Below are positions 9,907-20,443 of a stretch of DNA of 64,000 nt, piece by piece. The translations under genes were made by a program, and so were the position numbers. The notes beneath the pieces were generated by a model, which did not search any database, was not told the DNA's origin, and was given only the letters and a program-made list of their open reading frames with translations. This DNA comes from Prostheceraeus crozeri (lineage: Eukaryota > Platyhelminthes > Polycladida > Euryleptidae). The stretch spans positions 62,001-126,000 of the forward strand of contig CAJQUW010006336.1 in the NCBI GenBank assembly GCA_907163375.1. The letters run 5' to 3'. Position 1 is the first letter of the stretch, and every line of letters starts with the position of its first letter.

Positions 9907-12900
9907 ATGCGATCTATATTAGAGAACTTAGTGACAAACCTTCTAGAAAATTTTCAACTACGTGGTCGTCTGGTAGCACAAATTCGTTATGTGCGATCAA
10001 ATCCTCAGGAAGATGAAACGTTTCTCGCACACTTTACTTCATCATCCACAAACTATATTTATGACTATGATACATGGTTCCAAGATAACTTAAATAGTCT
10101 CTCAAGTCATATTGAAGCTTTTGCAAATAAGGGTAGCAATTGGGTTATAGATGAAATACTAAATATAGAATTCAATGTTATTAATAGTCCATTACTTTCT
10201 GGTGGAGAAGTATTTAATCTACAAAGAGTCTGAAAGATTCGAAGGCTGTAATTAATGTACATTCAAATGCAAATGACTGTTTCTTGTATTCAGTTCTATC
10301 AATGCTACATTACAATGATGTATCATATTCTAGGAATGAGATAAAATCAGATAGTAAATGGACATCTAAACTAAATATGAATGACATCTCTACACCCGTA
10401 TCAATTAAAGATATTCCTAAGTTTGAGAAAAATAATGACATTAAAATCAACATTCACCTTTACGAAAAAGGACTAAAAGGTGTTCGATATAGCAGCAACT
10501 TTATTGGGAAACGAACTGTGAATATACTACTAATTATAAACAATGAACGTGCACACTATTGTGGAATCAAAAAACTATCAAGATTATATAGAAAAATAAA
10601 TAGAAGATATAAACATTTCTGCGATCGATGTACCCAATCGTTTACATATAAGACAACTTTGGAGCGACATTATCAATTTTGTGTTCGTGGAAAGGCACAA
10701 ATAGAAAGAATGCCTAAACAACTAGAGGTAAGCACAAGTAGCATGGAATATCAATTAAGTCCTCCTTTAGTTGTTTATGCAGATATAGAGTGCTACATCG
10801 ATAATAAAGTACACAAACCGGCAGCAGTTGGTGTTTATCATGTTTGGCATAAAGCTCTCCAGTCCAGATTTGAAAACAAATATTATGTCTTCAAAGGAGA
10901 GAATTGTATTATGGACTTCTTGGATCACCTAGAAAATATAGCTCAAAACTTATATGATAATCAGCGTGCAATAAGCCGGCAACCAATGTCTCTTTCTTCT
11001 GATGAAGAAGAAAAACATAAAAATGTAAAAAATTGTAATAAATGTAAAGCTGTATTTAGTGATGATTGCATAAAAGTAAGAGATCACGACCATTTAACAG
11101 GAAGATATAGGCAAACAATATGCAGCAAATGCAATCTTCGATTAAAACTAAATAGGCGGGAACTACCCATCTTCTTCCATAATTTTAAGAATTATGATAG
11201 TCATATCGTTTGCTATAAAGCAATTGGAAAGAAGAAGTCATGGAAATTGGAAGTAGTAGCAGCAACAGCTGAAAAGTATATAACTCTATCCGCCAGCGTC
11301 CCTGTGAACGAATACAAAGGAAAAACAATCTACTTCAAGTTAAAATTCTTAGATTCTTATCAATTTTTAAGTGCATCATTGAGTGAGTTAGCAAGAGGAT
11401 TGCAAGTTTATGAACATGTAGAAAAACTAAGAAATGAATTTCCCCTGTTAACAGATGATATTCTTTATCAAAAGGGTGTGTTTCCCTACTGTTATTTCAA
11501 AAGTCTAAATACATTGTCAGAAAAATGTCTGCCACCACAATGTGAATTTTATAATGATCTCACTCGTGAACATTGTTCAGATGAAGAATATAAGCACGCT
11601 AGTAATGCGTGGTTTGCTTTCAATTGTAACAATTTTGGTGATTACATGCTTGCAAATTTGAAACTGGATGTATTATTACTGACAGATATTTTTGAAGTTT
11701 TTAGGTCACTAAGTCAAAGTGAAGATGAAGTAGATCCTGTCCATTTCGTTAGCCTTCCACATCTTAGCTTTACTTCAGCTTTAAATTTGACATCTAATGA
11801 TCCTCCACACTACATACAAGACGAAAGTATGTATAATCTCTTCGAAAGGGGAATAAGGGGTGGAATGACTTTTACGAACATTCACAGAGCACGTGCACGC
11901 ATTTCGGAATTACAAAATAATACAAATGAAAGTCGTCACTTATCTTACATTGATGTCAATAACCTTTACGGTTCTTCGCTCAGTAAGAGTCTACCACATT
12001 CAAATTTTAAATGGTTGAGTGATAGTGAAGTAAGCTATTTTCTAAACGAAGAAAATATACAAGCTATCGATGATGATGGTGAAATTGGCTATATTTTTGA
12101 TTTGAACTTGGAATATCCTGCAAACATACATGATGACACTGCCGATTTCCCATTAGCGCCAGAGATGCAGACCGTAGAGCAAAATATGTTCTCAACTTAT
12201 ATGAAGGATTTACAAAGGAAAATAAGACCAGACACTAAATTCAGTTCAACTAAAAAACTCTTGCTTCATCAATTCAATAGGGAAAATTATGTTGTACACT
12301 ATTCAATATTAAAATTTTATTTATCCATGGGTATGAAAATCACAGAAATTCACAACGGTATAAAGTTCACACAAAAGCCATGGTTGAGAACGTACATTGA
12401 TATGAATTCACAAAAGAGAGCTCAATCAAGTACCAACTTTGAAAAGTCATTTTATAAGTTGAAAAATAATTCTTTATATGGTAAAACAATGGAAAATGTA
12501 AGACGAAGGAGAAAATTCAAATTAGTAAACAGCGTGGAACAATGTCGAAAATTATCAAATCATCCTCTCTATGTACAGCATAAGATATTTGATGAAGATC
12601 TAGTTGGTATGGAAATGTATAAACCTTCAATAATGTTGAATAAATTGATTTATGTTGGTCAGGCGGTACTTGACTATAGCAAATTGGAAATGTACCAGTT
12701 ATACTACAATGATTTGAAGAGATGTCCACTGATAAATAGAACGCGGCTTTGTGGAGGTGATACCGATAGTTTTTTCCTATGTTTGTACACCTCACCATCT
12801 GTCAGCTTGGAGGATGTACTGCTATATTTTGGTGAAAAATTTGACTCTTCAAACTATGACAGTCATCACCGACTATACTCAGTAACAAACAGAGCCAGAT

Positions 12901-13298
12901 TAGGTTGTTTTAAGGATGAGTGTGCGGGAAAGTTGCTTGAGGAAATGATCTTGCTAAAACCAAAAATGTATTCAATGAAATATCTAGATTCAACTTGTGA
13001 TAGCATAAAGCGGGCAAAAAGAGTGCAGAGAGCTGCAGTTAAAAAATTACAACATAATGATTATAGGACTGTGTACTACAGTGAGAAAGATACAAATGAG
13101 GAAATGACAATTATAAATTCAACAAATCACGTAGTCACTACAAAATCATTTAGAAAGCGAGGACTTTCACTTTGGGAGGATAAGCGCTGTTGGTTAAATA
13201 AAAATCTATCTCTACCATATGGACACTATAGTTTAGGTCTTCCCCAACCTTCAAAGAGAAGGAGATGCCTTCCTGCTACAGGTGACGTAGAAGTTTAA
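9907..13298 (+). CDS. POLB: POLB region: protein-primed family-B DNA polymerase of the Polinton
   Basis: The region encodes the replicative polymerase. In the long frame from 10284 (1004 residues) a C2H2 finger lies near residue 111, the 3'-5' exonuclease motif (YADIECYID) near 166, a Cys pair plus RDHDHLTGRYR zinc element near 250-275, motif A (YIDVNNLYGS) near 556, motif B (KNNSLYGK) near 727 and motif C (GGDTDSFF) near 825. All three catalytic motifs keep their acidic or basic residues. The stretch 9907-10233 has the sequence character of the N-terminal part of Polinton polymerases. The product would copy the element from its ends, with a protein primer. It is flanked by the zinc-finger gene and by the PC4/TBP-like pair. 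Confidence 0.95.
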
Positions 13299-13476
13299 GA
13301 AATTTAACAAAGTAAACTAACCAATCACTACATTTCTGCGTAGTCATGCTTAATAATATATAGGTAGATTAAATATAAAATGAAATTTCTACATCTTTCC
13401 GATGTGTAGAAATAATTACTAAAACATAGGTAGTCCTACTATGAATTGAAGACGTAGCACTCAACATCATTCCGAT
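13299..13476. promoter_or_regulatory. intergenic repeats upstream of the PC4-like gene
   Basis: Contains TTAATAATATATAGG and two related words around ATTTCTACATCTTTCCGATGTGTAGAAAT and CAACATCATTCCGATATGTTGAGATG. Each forms a short inverted repeat around CCGAT(G/A)TGT, at about 13384-13412 and 13462-13487. They may be operator-like sites or hairpins. Confidence 0.4.
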
Positions 13477-14100
13477 ATGTTGAGATGTAAAATAGCAAGC
13501 TTTATGCAAACAAATAAATTTAGGTTTATATTTGAAAACATGCCTCATTACATTAGAACATGGAAATTAAATGACTCACAAAGCATTCACATAACAAATT
13601 CTAAGAAAGTAGTCTTTCGTCACTTAATAACAAATAGTGGTGGAAAACATCGTGGCGTTTGCATTAGCCTTGACGCATTATCTTCACTGAAAGACTTCGC
13701 TGATCTGATTGACAACCATAAGACATGGATGAAGATTCCCCTCGATCAAAAGGTATGGATAAAGTGTGACTCTACCGTCAAGCTATACGTCTGTTCACCA
13801 AAGAGAGAAGATATTGACTATCGATTTTTCCGTTTCAGTGACGTCACATGGAGAAACTTTACAAAAGAGATACTACCACATATGATTTCATTTATTAAGG
13901 ATGGAGGACATCAAGCGGATGGAAGTCGTGAATCGCATGTTAACTACAAAAGTAAACTCAAAACTCAATCTTCAAGAAATCGAGCGGAACATTCCCAATC
14001 GAAAGCAATGGTTATTAATAAAACACAAGATGAAGCCGACAACGAATCTACATCTGGGAAGACCCTCAATGTTAACATGGAGGATACAGAGGAAGGATAA
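13477..14100 (+). CDS. Polinton PC4-like (transcription coactivator p15) protein
   Basis: In the 207-residue product, residues about 43-80 (KKVVFRHLI...KHRGVCISLDALSSLKDFADLID) follow the PC4/p15 pattern. That pattern is antiparallel strands, a basic-Gly-Ile-Ser-Leu turn, then a helix. A second, weaker copy of the same strand-helix pattern spans about residues 90-142. The family binds single-stranded DNA and assists RNA polymerase II initiation. The last 65 residues are hydrophilic and overlap the start of the TBP-like gene in another frame, so the true end is uncertain. The assignment is from pattern only and is tentative. Confidence 0.5.
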   Translation: MLRCKIASFMQTNKFRFIFENMPHYIRTWKLNDSQSIHITNSKKVVFRHLITNSGGKHRGVCISLDALSSLKDFADLIDNHKTWMKIPLDQKVWIKCDSTVKLYVCSPKREDIDYRFFRFSDVTWRNFTKEILPHMISFIKDGGHQADGSRESHVNYKSKLKTQSSRNRAEHSQSKAMVINKTQDEADNESTSGKTLNVNMEDTEEG

Positions 14101-14470
14101 ATATGTGACTATCCTATTCTTTCCAAATGGAACAATCCAGTGTGTTGGTGGCTTCACTGATGGTGATCTACCATATCTACATTCTACGTTGGAAAATTTA
14201 CTTAGTGACTCATTATCTGAATGGGAAGTGAAGACAATGACTGTGTTATGTGAATTGAACTATCATTATGACTTTCGTAAAGTCACATCATCAAATAATC
14301 TCACTTATGAAGTGGAACTATTTCCAGCAGCACAGATGACTAACTGGCACCCATATCATGTTCATGTATTCCATAATGGAAAGATTGTGATAACCGGCAT
14401 TAAAGACATAAATGATGTTCCTCCCATCCTATGTGATTTGAGAAAAATATTTGTGAAATCTACATTGTAG
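13901..14470 (+). CDS. Polinton TATA-binding-protein-like protein
   Basis: The 189 residues read as the two-repeat saddle domain of TBP. Repeat 1 has KVNSKLNLQEIERN (cf. the TBP NLGCKLDLKTIALRARN region) and VTILFFPNGTIQCVGG (cf. TALIFSSGKMVCTGA). Repeat 2 has VKTMTVLCELNYHYDF, YEVELFPA (cf. YEPELFPG), VHVFHNGKIVITG (cf. LLIFVSGKVVLTG) and a final helix. An insert of about 15 residues lies in repeat 1. Most minor-groove Phe positions differ, with the FF of FFPNG kept. The likely role is recruiting RNA polymerase to element promoters. The start overlaps the PC4-like ORF by 200 bases. TBP is not in the Polinton gene set I know. Confidence 0.8.
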   Translation: MEDIKRMEVVNRMLTTKVNSKLNLQEIERNIPNRKQWLLIKHKMKPTTNLHLGRPSMLTWRIQRKDKYVTILFFPNGTIQCVGGFTDGDLPYLHSTLENLLSDSLSEWEVKTMTVLCELNYHYDFRKVTSSNNLTYEVELFPAAQMTNWHPYHVHVFHNGKIVITGIKDINDVPPILCDLRKIFVKSTL

Positions 14471-14601
14471 CTATGTAAATATTTAGAAAAGAACTGTATA
14501 TTTGTAAATACATATTGAAATGTAAACATGTTTTGCTTTCCCTCTAAACCCAACGATTTTGAACATAAAACAAGGATATTTACATATAAAGTAAAACTTT
14601 A
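14471..14601. terminator. convergent 3' ends of the two Polinton gene blocks
   Basis: The + strand block stops at 14470 and the - strand block at 14602. The 131 bp between are AT-rich, with an AACATAAAACAAG stretch and an AATAAA-like signal on the minus strand (TAATAAAGTTTTACTT at about 14590-14606). This is where both transcripts should end. Confidence 0.5.
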
Positions 14602-15063
14602 TTACAAAACAGTTTCAATATACTTTGTAAGAATTACATCACTTTTATAGCAGTCTTTCGAAAAAAGTTGTAAAACACTTTTACAGTTATTTTTCAATGG
14701 TCTCTCGTTGATGAAATATAGCACATAACCGCCGCACATGAGAGATACATTGCTTTGGAGTGGAAACGATGTAACTTTCTTAATCGTCCAGGAGAACCTA
14801 TTCATCCATAGCGCAATGTCATGTAAGCGAGGTAGATTAAGAGAGTCAAAATATTCAGCCACTTTATAGCGATTGATGTACACTGCAATCCAATGTTTAC
14901 CAGGAAGATTGTTGCTGTCCGGATTGATGATAAGCGAACAAGGATAGAAAGGAATTGAATTAGGTAAATTATCTCTAGAAAAGACATCAAGAAATATTGA
15001 CTTGGAGTAGGGATGAGCTTTCCTCATTGTCCTCAAGATTTCTATGTTGTTTAAGTTACTCAT
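14602..15063 (-). CDS. PRO: PRO: adenain-type cysteine protease of the Polinton
   Basis: The 153-residue product has the order of catalytic parts found in the adenovirus protease/Ulp1 fold. These are His in GKHWIAVYI (about residue 56), Asp in AEYFDSLN (about 72), Gln in FPLQSN (about 103) and Cys in LMCGGYVLYF (about 110). It should cleave capsid and core precursors; candidate sites with Gly pairs occur in the products of 16354-16836 and 22084-22476. The start overlaps the end of the capsid gene by four bases, suggesting one transcription unit. Confidence 0.9.
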   Translation of the reverse strand: MSNLNNIEILRTMRKAHPYSKSIFLDVFSRDNLPNSIPFYPCSLIINPDSNNLPGKHWIAVYINRYKVAEYFDSLNLPRLHDIALWMNRFSWTIKKVTSFPLQSNVSLMCGGYVLYFINERPLKNNCKSVLQLFSKDCYKSDVILTKYIETVL

Positions 15064-16343
15064 CTCTGATAGCTGACAGTCACGTCTCTCATTCTTATTA
15101 TCTCAAGTTTGCTATCATAGATAGCATAAATGAGACAAGTAATTGTTTTCTTCAAAGGTGACTCAAATGACACTTCTAGTCGTAGATTACCAGGCTTTGT
15201 AACTCCTACGCTTTCACCACCTAGATCTGCATCTGCTGTGAGATTGTATATAATGAAGAAGTAGCCATTTTTATACATATCCATTGTAATTCCATTTGAA
15301 TCATCTGTGTTAAACATGCTCAGTGCAGTGAAAGTAGAACCATATTCACGTGCAAATTTACCCTCTTTAAAATTAGGCTCATAAGCTTTGCAAGCAACAA
15401 ATTTTCCATCCTGATAGAGTGCTAGTTTACTAACGTTAAAGTGTTGGAAATTAAATGGATTCTTTTCAAAAGCACCAATAAATGACTCATTTTCCACAAA
15501 TGTGATATACACCGCCTTCGGCATCGCAGTGGGAAAAAGATTTGGGTAGGCATGAGAGGATGATCCCGCACCAATTGTGAAGTTTGTTAACACACTGTGA
15601 TTAACTGGATATATTGCATTGCTTTTCCTCAATCCTGTCGCATGCTCGTTGATGACTGACGGGTTCATTGTTACTCTCCTTACATTGAACACGGCACTAC
15701 TTATGTTGATTTGATAGTTTGTAGCTCCAAAGGCCATTAACGCGAACTCAGGATTTGCACGAATAAATTTTATTTGCATTTTAACCTGTGATAGTAGATA
15801 TCTAGATTGACGAAGGAAATCAAGATAGACAGGTCCTTTCAAGTATAATTCCTTTGAATCTGCTGTCAATTCCATTCGTTTTTTTAAACCTCCATTTGAA
15901 ACCTCATCAAATTTCCCTTGCTGATCATCATACCAGCCGGCAACTTGCAAGTGTGACTGTTTAGCTTGCTTCTGAAATTGCGTCATTGTATTTATGTATG
16001 CTCCATAGGGATATGCTCGATCCCCTCCTTCAATCTGTTTGTCATTCAATATTAAATACACATCTGAGAATAGACTGGCAATAGGAAGATTTGTCAATCC
16101 CACTTAATCCTTAGTTGAATCAATATTTGTACCATCAGTCTTCTTAATTTGTATACACAACTCTGAATCAATGGATTGACAGTCAATATAATCTTGTGGA
16201 TTAGCAGGTATATCAAACTGAATAGGCTGTTGGTTACCATCGATATTTGTTGTGGGGACTATATCAACAATAGTTGAGGAAATAATGTCAGTTTGATGAG
16301 GGGGTGAATCAAAGAAACACAGAGCTGAATTGATACTCTGCAT
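15060..16343 (-). CDS. MCP: MCP region: Polinton major capsid protein (double jelly-roll)
   Basis: The region has the features of the large Polinton protein annotated in many animals as F54H12.2-like, now known as the double jelly-roll capsid protein. Near the beginning are a DSPPHQTDI motif and an IQFDIPANPQDYIDCQ segment. Later come YLILNDKQI, YPYGAYI and several strand-rich segments (VYITFVENESFIGAF, GYFFIIYNLTADA). A C-terminal strand block (RLEVSFESPL) resembles the second jelly roll. The length of about 425 codons is shorter than many family members. It sits in the usual place next to PRO and the basic core-like gene. Confidence 0.85.
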
Positions 16344-16353
16344 CGTATTAGCT

Positions 16354-16836
16354 TTACAAATATGTTGTCTTCCTTCGTTTTGACTTGTTTCCAGTCGCTG
16401 TGGAATTTCGTTTGCGCTTTCTTGCTTTCACACGACGTCTTGATTTAGAACGTGCTGCTCTGGTGGGCTTTTTACTTCTCCTACGCCTTTGCTTAGTAAC
16501 TCGACCCGATCCAACTTGTCTTGACTTCCTACGTTTCTTCCGAACTGTACGCCTCGTCTTTGTTAAATCATCTAATGAGTCTATGGCAGATTGCTGTGCA
16601 CGCAATTTCATGGATTCACCGATACTCTCCCCTTGAAGTGCATCAGCTGCAACATTTGCACCAAAGTCTAAAGCTCTGTTTCCAACCCGTTTCATGAATG
16701 GTACGCCATACTTTTTGAGTGTTGGGAGAACCATATGTCTTAGTGCACCGAATATGCCTCCTCCAACTTGTCGTCTACCTCCAGCAAACACGGGATAGCC
16801 GCTCTGATAGGATGGACCACTGTAAATGCCTGACAT
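16354..16836 (-). CDS. Polinton basic core-like protein
   Basis: 160 residues. The N-terminus is Gly-rich (FAGGRRQVGGGIFGALRH). Residues about 38-95 form an Ala-rich helix region (NRALDFGANVAADALQ), and the last 65 residues are almost all Lys, Arg and Ser. This is the make-up of adenovirus core proteins (VII/X type): an adenain-cleavable leader and a DNA-condensing tail. The VGGG stretch is a plausible protease site. It lies between MCP and the penton-like gene. I infer packaging of the element's DNA in the virion. Confidence 0.65.
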   Translation of the reverse strand: MSGIYSGPSYQSGYPVFAGGRRQVGGGIFGALRHMVLPTLKKYGVPFMKRVGNRALDFGANVAADALQGESIGESMKLRAQQSAIDSLDDLTKTRRTVRKKRRKSRQVGSGRVTKQRRRRSKKPTRAARSKSRRRVKARKRKRNSTATGNKSKRRKTTYL

Positions 16837-16879
16837 TATGTCCTGTAGATAATTATAGATCCCACAATAGCGTAAAGCC

Positions 16880-18457
16880 TTATTCTCGTGTCCTGATGTG
16901 TAGTGTTAAAACAGTAACACCACCACAGAATGGTACTACTTCACCTGTATCATCATGAATTGATATGTCAATTCTATTGAGGACATTTCTGCTCATTGGT
17001 ACATACATCGTGTTAATAAATTCTCGATTGATTAGTTGCTTCCTTACGGATGAGAGAGGAAATGTGCGCAGAAGTGGGGCCTCAATGTCGCCAACCCTTG
17101 TATATTCAATAATGTTACAATAGACGTATAAGTTACTTATATCCCGCTCTAGTGATGGGGCTGTATCGCCTATTGATGAGCCTTCATAAATAGTTGATTT
17201 TGAGAATCCCAATGTGGACGTTAACACGCTATCCAGCTTGATAAGAGAGTTCTTCCCTACCTTTAGAATCATGCGTTTCTTATGTGGATCATAAGAAAAG
17301 TGATATTCATCTGCATCAAGGTAATCTACACCAAACTCATTTAACTTTGTACACAATTCAGATGGCGTTTTCAAGCTTTCAATGTTCAAATTAACTCTTT
17401 TTACAAGTTCACTGGAAGTAGACAATTCATCACCCAATATGTCTTCGCTGTATACGTGGATATCCCATGAAGCATTTGTTGATGCTTTGAGTTTAGAAGA
17501 GGACAATTGAACCTTGAATGTATCATTTAACTCTGTCAACCAAGGTGCGCTTTCAAGGCCCTTAAACATCCCAATCATTTCAGATCCGAATTCAATAACA
17601 GCGGACTCAGACTTTTCCAATGGTGTCTTTTTAGTAAAAACAATAAATTCTGCCTCCGTTTCAACAGTAAATAAAGTTACTTTCTCTTTCTTATATTCAC
17701 AAGTCATTAACGTTTCTGGCACTGATCCTTGAAACTTTCTTGCAAAGTCTTCAACACTTCTAATGACCTCAAATTTATTTTTTACTCGGATGCTCCTCTT
17801 TTGTAATGCATACAATGGCACAACTCTACATTGAAAATCAGTGACTTTCCTCTCCGAATTCCACCCACGTCCATTGTACCAATACCTTGATGAGAACGTT
17901 GTTCTGGAATACCCAAAAGTATGACTCAAATCCTTACCTAACACAAGAAGAACATGCTTCCCTTCCTTCATCAATTTTGTTGACCCCTTTATGACTGGTT
18001 TGTAGAATTTATTCAAAGTCAGCTTGAAGAGATCATTTATTCGTTCAAACATTCTACCGATTTCCTTTTCTGTATCTTGCAAGCTCATTGTGGGAACCTT
18101 AGAATCAAAAGTTGACGTTGCAAATGCCTTTTGAATTTTAATCATGTTTTGGACAGATGGTAAAGATGTTGAAAAAGGATGTAAAGTTAGATGATGAAAA
18201 GCCCATGTACCATGTAGACAATTTTGAAATATGCGAAAGCAATCATCCTTCTCTCGCACTTCTTTATGTAATTCAAAATAGTTGTTCTTTAGCAAACTGA
18301 TATCGTTGTAATAAGTAATTTCAGTTAGAGCAACTTCATGGGGTCCATGCAGAGTAATTGGATTAGCGAATTCAACAGAGTATAGAGATGGTTTGTTACT
18401 TGGGAATATCTTGGGGTTGCTATTGCTTGGAAGAATGATATTGAAGTTAGTAGACAT
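16880..18457 (-). CDS. Polinton penton-like / minor capsid protein
   Basis: I take the internal ATG at 18457 (MSTNFNIILPSNSN) as start, since 24 upstream residues look like leader read-through. The first 60 residues carry the hallmark of this family: a short strand with LPSNS, a Pro-Ser-N-K-P-S stretch, then ITLHGPHEVALTEITYYN. Members are encoded beside MCP and PRO in Polintons and adintoviruses and are thought to form the vertex protein. The remaining 460 residues are strand-rich with an RNRGWNSE-like basic loop. At about 525 residues it is on the long side. Confidence 0.7.
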   Translation of the reverse strand: MSTNFNIILPSNSNPKIFPSNKPSLYSVEFANPITLHGPHEVALTEITYYNDISLLKNNYFELHKEVREKDDCFRIFQNCLHGTWAFHHLTLHPFSTSLPSVQNMIKIQKAFATSTFDSKVPTMSLQDTEKEIGRMFERINDLFKLTLNKFYKPVIKGSTKLMKEGKHVLLVLGKDLSHTFGYSRTTFSSRYWYNGRGWNSERKVTDFQCRVVPLYALQKRSIRVKNKFEVIRSVEDFARKFQGSVPETLMTCEYKKEKVTLFTVETEAEFIVFTKKTPLEKSESAVIEFGSEMIGMFKGLESAPWLTELNDTFKVQLSSSKLKASTNASWDIHVYSEDILGDELSTSSELVKRVNLNIESLKTPSELCTKLNEFGVDYLDADEYHFSYDPHKKRMILKVGKNSLIKLDSVLTSTLGFSKSTIYEGSSIGDTAPSLERDISNLYVYCNIIEYTRVGDIEAPLLRTFPLSSVRKQLINREFINTMYVPMSRNVLNRIDISIHDDTGEVVPFCGGVTVLTLHIRTRE

Positions 18458-18497
18458 GTTAAACTCATATATGTAAGAAGACACATGCCATATTAGC

Positions 18498-19586
18498 TCA
18501 AAAGTTACGAGTGTCTCCCACCTCCACATTTTGTAGATCCTGGTGCGTTATCCAGCTATTGAATGAATCAGGATATCCTTTCCATTTAACTAGATATTTC
18601 CTTTGATTGCCATGACCTTTCCTCCTAATTATTTTATCAATCATATACACCTCTTCACTTCTGTCTACTACTTGCAATTCGTAAGAGTAAAATTTTCCTT
18701 CAATTGGATTGCCATGGTAATCTATTAATTTATACATGGTGGGTTTAAATTTTGTATTTACTTCATCCACAAAAAACTCTTCTTCAGTCCAATTAGGTAG
18801 ATACCCCTTCTCAAATGTAGACTTAACCTTTGAAATCCGAACTCTATCACCAACATTAATTTTCTTTTCATTGGAAATGTTTTTCGCTTTCTTATCATAC
18901 AATCGGAGCCATACATCCATCGCATTATCTGGGGTAACATCAACTGGTTTCATCTTAATGATTCGATGGTAGCTTTCATTGTAATTCTTAACAAATTTCT
19001 GCAGCTCACCTACCCAAACATGTGTATTTTTTGCAGTGAAATAGCGCCATATTTTTGTCTTCAGTGTGCGATTGAACCTCTCAACCATGGCAGCTTTATA
19101 AGCACTTTTGACACTAAACAATTCCACATTATGACTTTTAAGGAGACTTCGAACATGAGAGTTTTCGAATTCCTTCCCTTGATCGGTCTGTATTCTTTGC
19201 GGAACACGCCCCTCATCGAAAATGCTCTGAAAAGCCGCTTCAATTTCTGGTCCTCGTTTAGATTTCAGCGCACGTGCCCAAGCATAGCGAGATAAAATAT
19301 CTATTACGGTTAAGATGTATTTATAGCCATCATTGTACTGTGATATCTGTTGCATGTCAGCCAAGTCCGCTTGCCATTGACTATCTATATTGTTAACAAC
19401 ATATTTTCTTGTTGGAAACCGCTTTCTCGCATTTTTCTGAAGAGTGTAAGTCGGTTGACTCCTTAACCACTTCTTGACTTTCTCTATCCCCACACCTGCT
19501 GCACGGGCTAGAACCTCCGGACGACTGAAACTTGCGGGGTGATTTAAGTCGTAATAAATCTTTCTGAGTTTCACTGCTGTACTCAT
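18498..19586 (-). CDS. INT: INT: Polinton retroviral-type integrase with chromodomain
   Basis: From the ATG at 19586 (MSTAVKLRKIYYD) the product has 362 residues. An N-terminal helical region with a degenerate zinc motif is followed by the RNase-H-like core. There the three acidic catalytic residues are in WQADLAD (about 73), RIQTDQGKEF (about 136) and MVERFNRT (about 170). An SH3-like region (KINVGDRVRISK) follows. A chromodomain closes the protein at about residues 300-350 (YMIDKIIRRKG...YLVKWKGYPDSFNSWI). The chromodomain may steer insertion towards modified histones. The end overlaps the start of the penton-like frame. Confidence 0.95.
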   Translation of the reverse strand: MSTAVKLRKIYYDLNHPASFSRPEVLARAAGVGIEKVKKWLRSQPTYTLQKNARKRFPTRKYVVNNIDSQWQADLADMQQISQYNDGYKYILTVIDILSRYAWARALKSKRGPEIEAAFQSIFDEGRVPQRIQTDQGKEFENSHVRSLLKSHNVELFSVKSAYKAAMVERFNRTLKTKIWRYFTAKNTHVWVGELQKFVKNYNESYHRIIKMKPVDVTPDNAMDVWLRLYDKKAKNISNEKKINVGDRVRISKVKSTFEKGYLPNWTEEEFFVDEVNTKFKPTMYKLIDYHGNPIEGKFYSYELQVVDRSEEVYMIDKIIRRKGHGNQRKYLVKWKGYPDSFNSWITHQDLQNVEVGDTRNF

Positions 19587-19753
19587 CGTCTTTGTTCTGA
19601 TTTGCACGCGTATTACTCCCACAGCAACTGCTAACACAATTGATATCAACCTCTATTCCCTCTTCTCCTTTACCTTCGAGCGCAGATTTCAAACAGCAGC
19701 AAAACTTTTGCAGCGACATGATATGAGAGAAGCAAAGCTTAATTTATATTTGC

Positions 19754-20434
19754 TTAATATTTACTATAATCCTTTCCAACACGCATTGAGCGCCAAGTAG
19801 CTCTTTTTGGTTGCAGATCATCGGGATCTGCAAGCTCTCGCTTGACCGCCATCGTGGGTGTTTTACTTTTTGTTTCATCTTGCAAGTGACCCTTGTCCAA
19901 CTCATTCACAGTCGGTCCTCCAATAATATTGTGTGGTACATTTTGATCAGATAAAATTTTCTGAAAATATGACCACCCTTGTGGTGCACCTAGTTTTCGC
20001 CTTACATCTCTAACAGCATATTGCAGAAGGTCATCTATGTGACTATTTCTAATAACATCACCAGTTGTTTCATCTATTATCTCCCCTCTCTAATTGAACT
20101 TCACATGTGGATCAATGAAATCAAATAATCGCTCAGCGCGCACACGATATGGTCGAGGTGTTGACAAGGTTATAAATCGTCGCAACTTATCACGAATCTG
20201 TCGCCTCTCATCAATGTTTTCAGCTGCTAACTGCATTCGTCGATATGGATCATTAATCTTCTGAATTTCCATATCCTTTTGTGTTAGTTCCTTAAGTTGA
20301 TTCGTAATAGGTTGATCTATATTTTTGACTTCCTGTGCACTTTGTAATGTAGTCAATTGTACATACTCCTCTTGAGGAATGACTACCATCTTTGAATACG
20401 ACATGTTTGAAAATAATAAGGCAACAAAGTACAT
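19754..20434 (-). CDS. Polinton coiled-coil protein region, family function unknown
   Basis: Minus-strand coding character spans this region between INT and ATPase. It begins MSYSKMVVIPQEEYVQL. A heptad-like helical segment follows (LQSAQEVKNIDQPITNQLKELTQKD), then a basic stretch (DERRQIRDKLRRF). The downstream part is hydrophilic with a KRATWRS tail. Proteins starting with the same VIPxEEY pattern and a coiled coil occur in other animal Polintons in the same position, to my recollection. They may be structural. No enzyme motif was seen. Confidence 0.55.
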
Positions 20435-20443
20435 TGCTTAAAA

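Noticed and set aside
12517-12798. Antisense frame in the polymerase gene
   Set aside because: Shadow of POLB with no motif of its own.
19393-19719. Minus-strand frame of 108 codons with Cys clusters overlapping the integrase start
   Set aside because: It overlaps the integrase in another frame, and the Cys pattern is irregular. An upstream small gene is possible but not supported.
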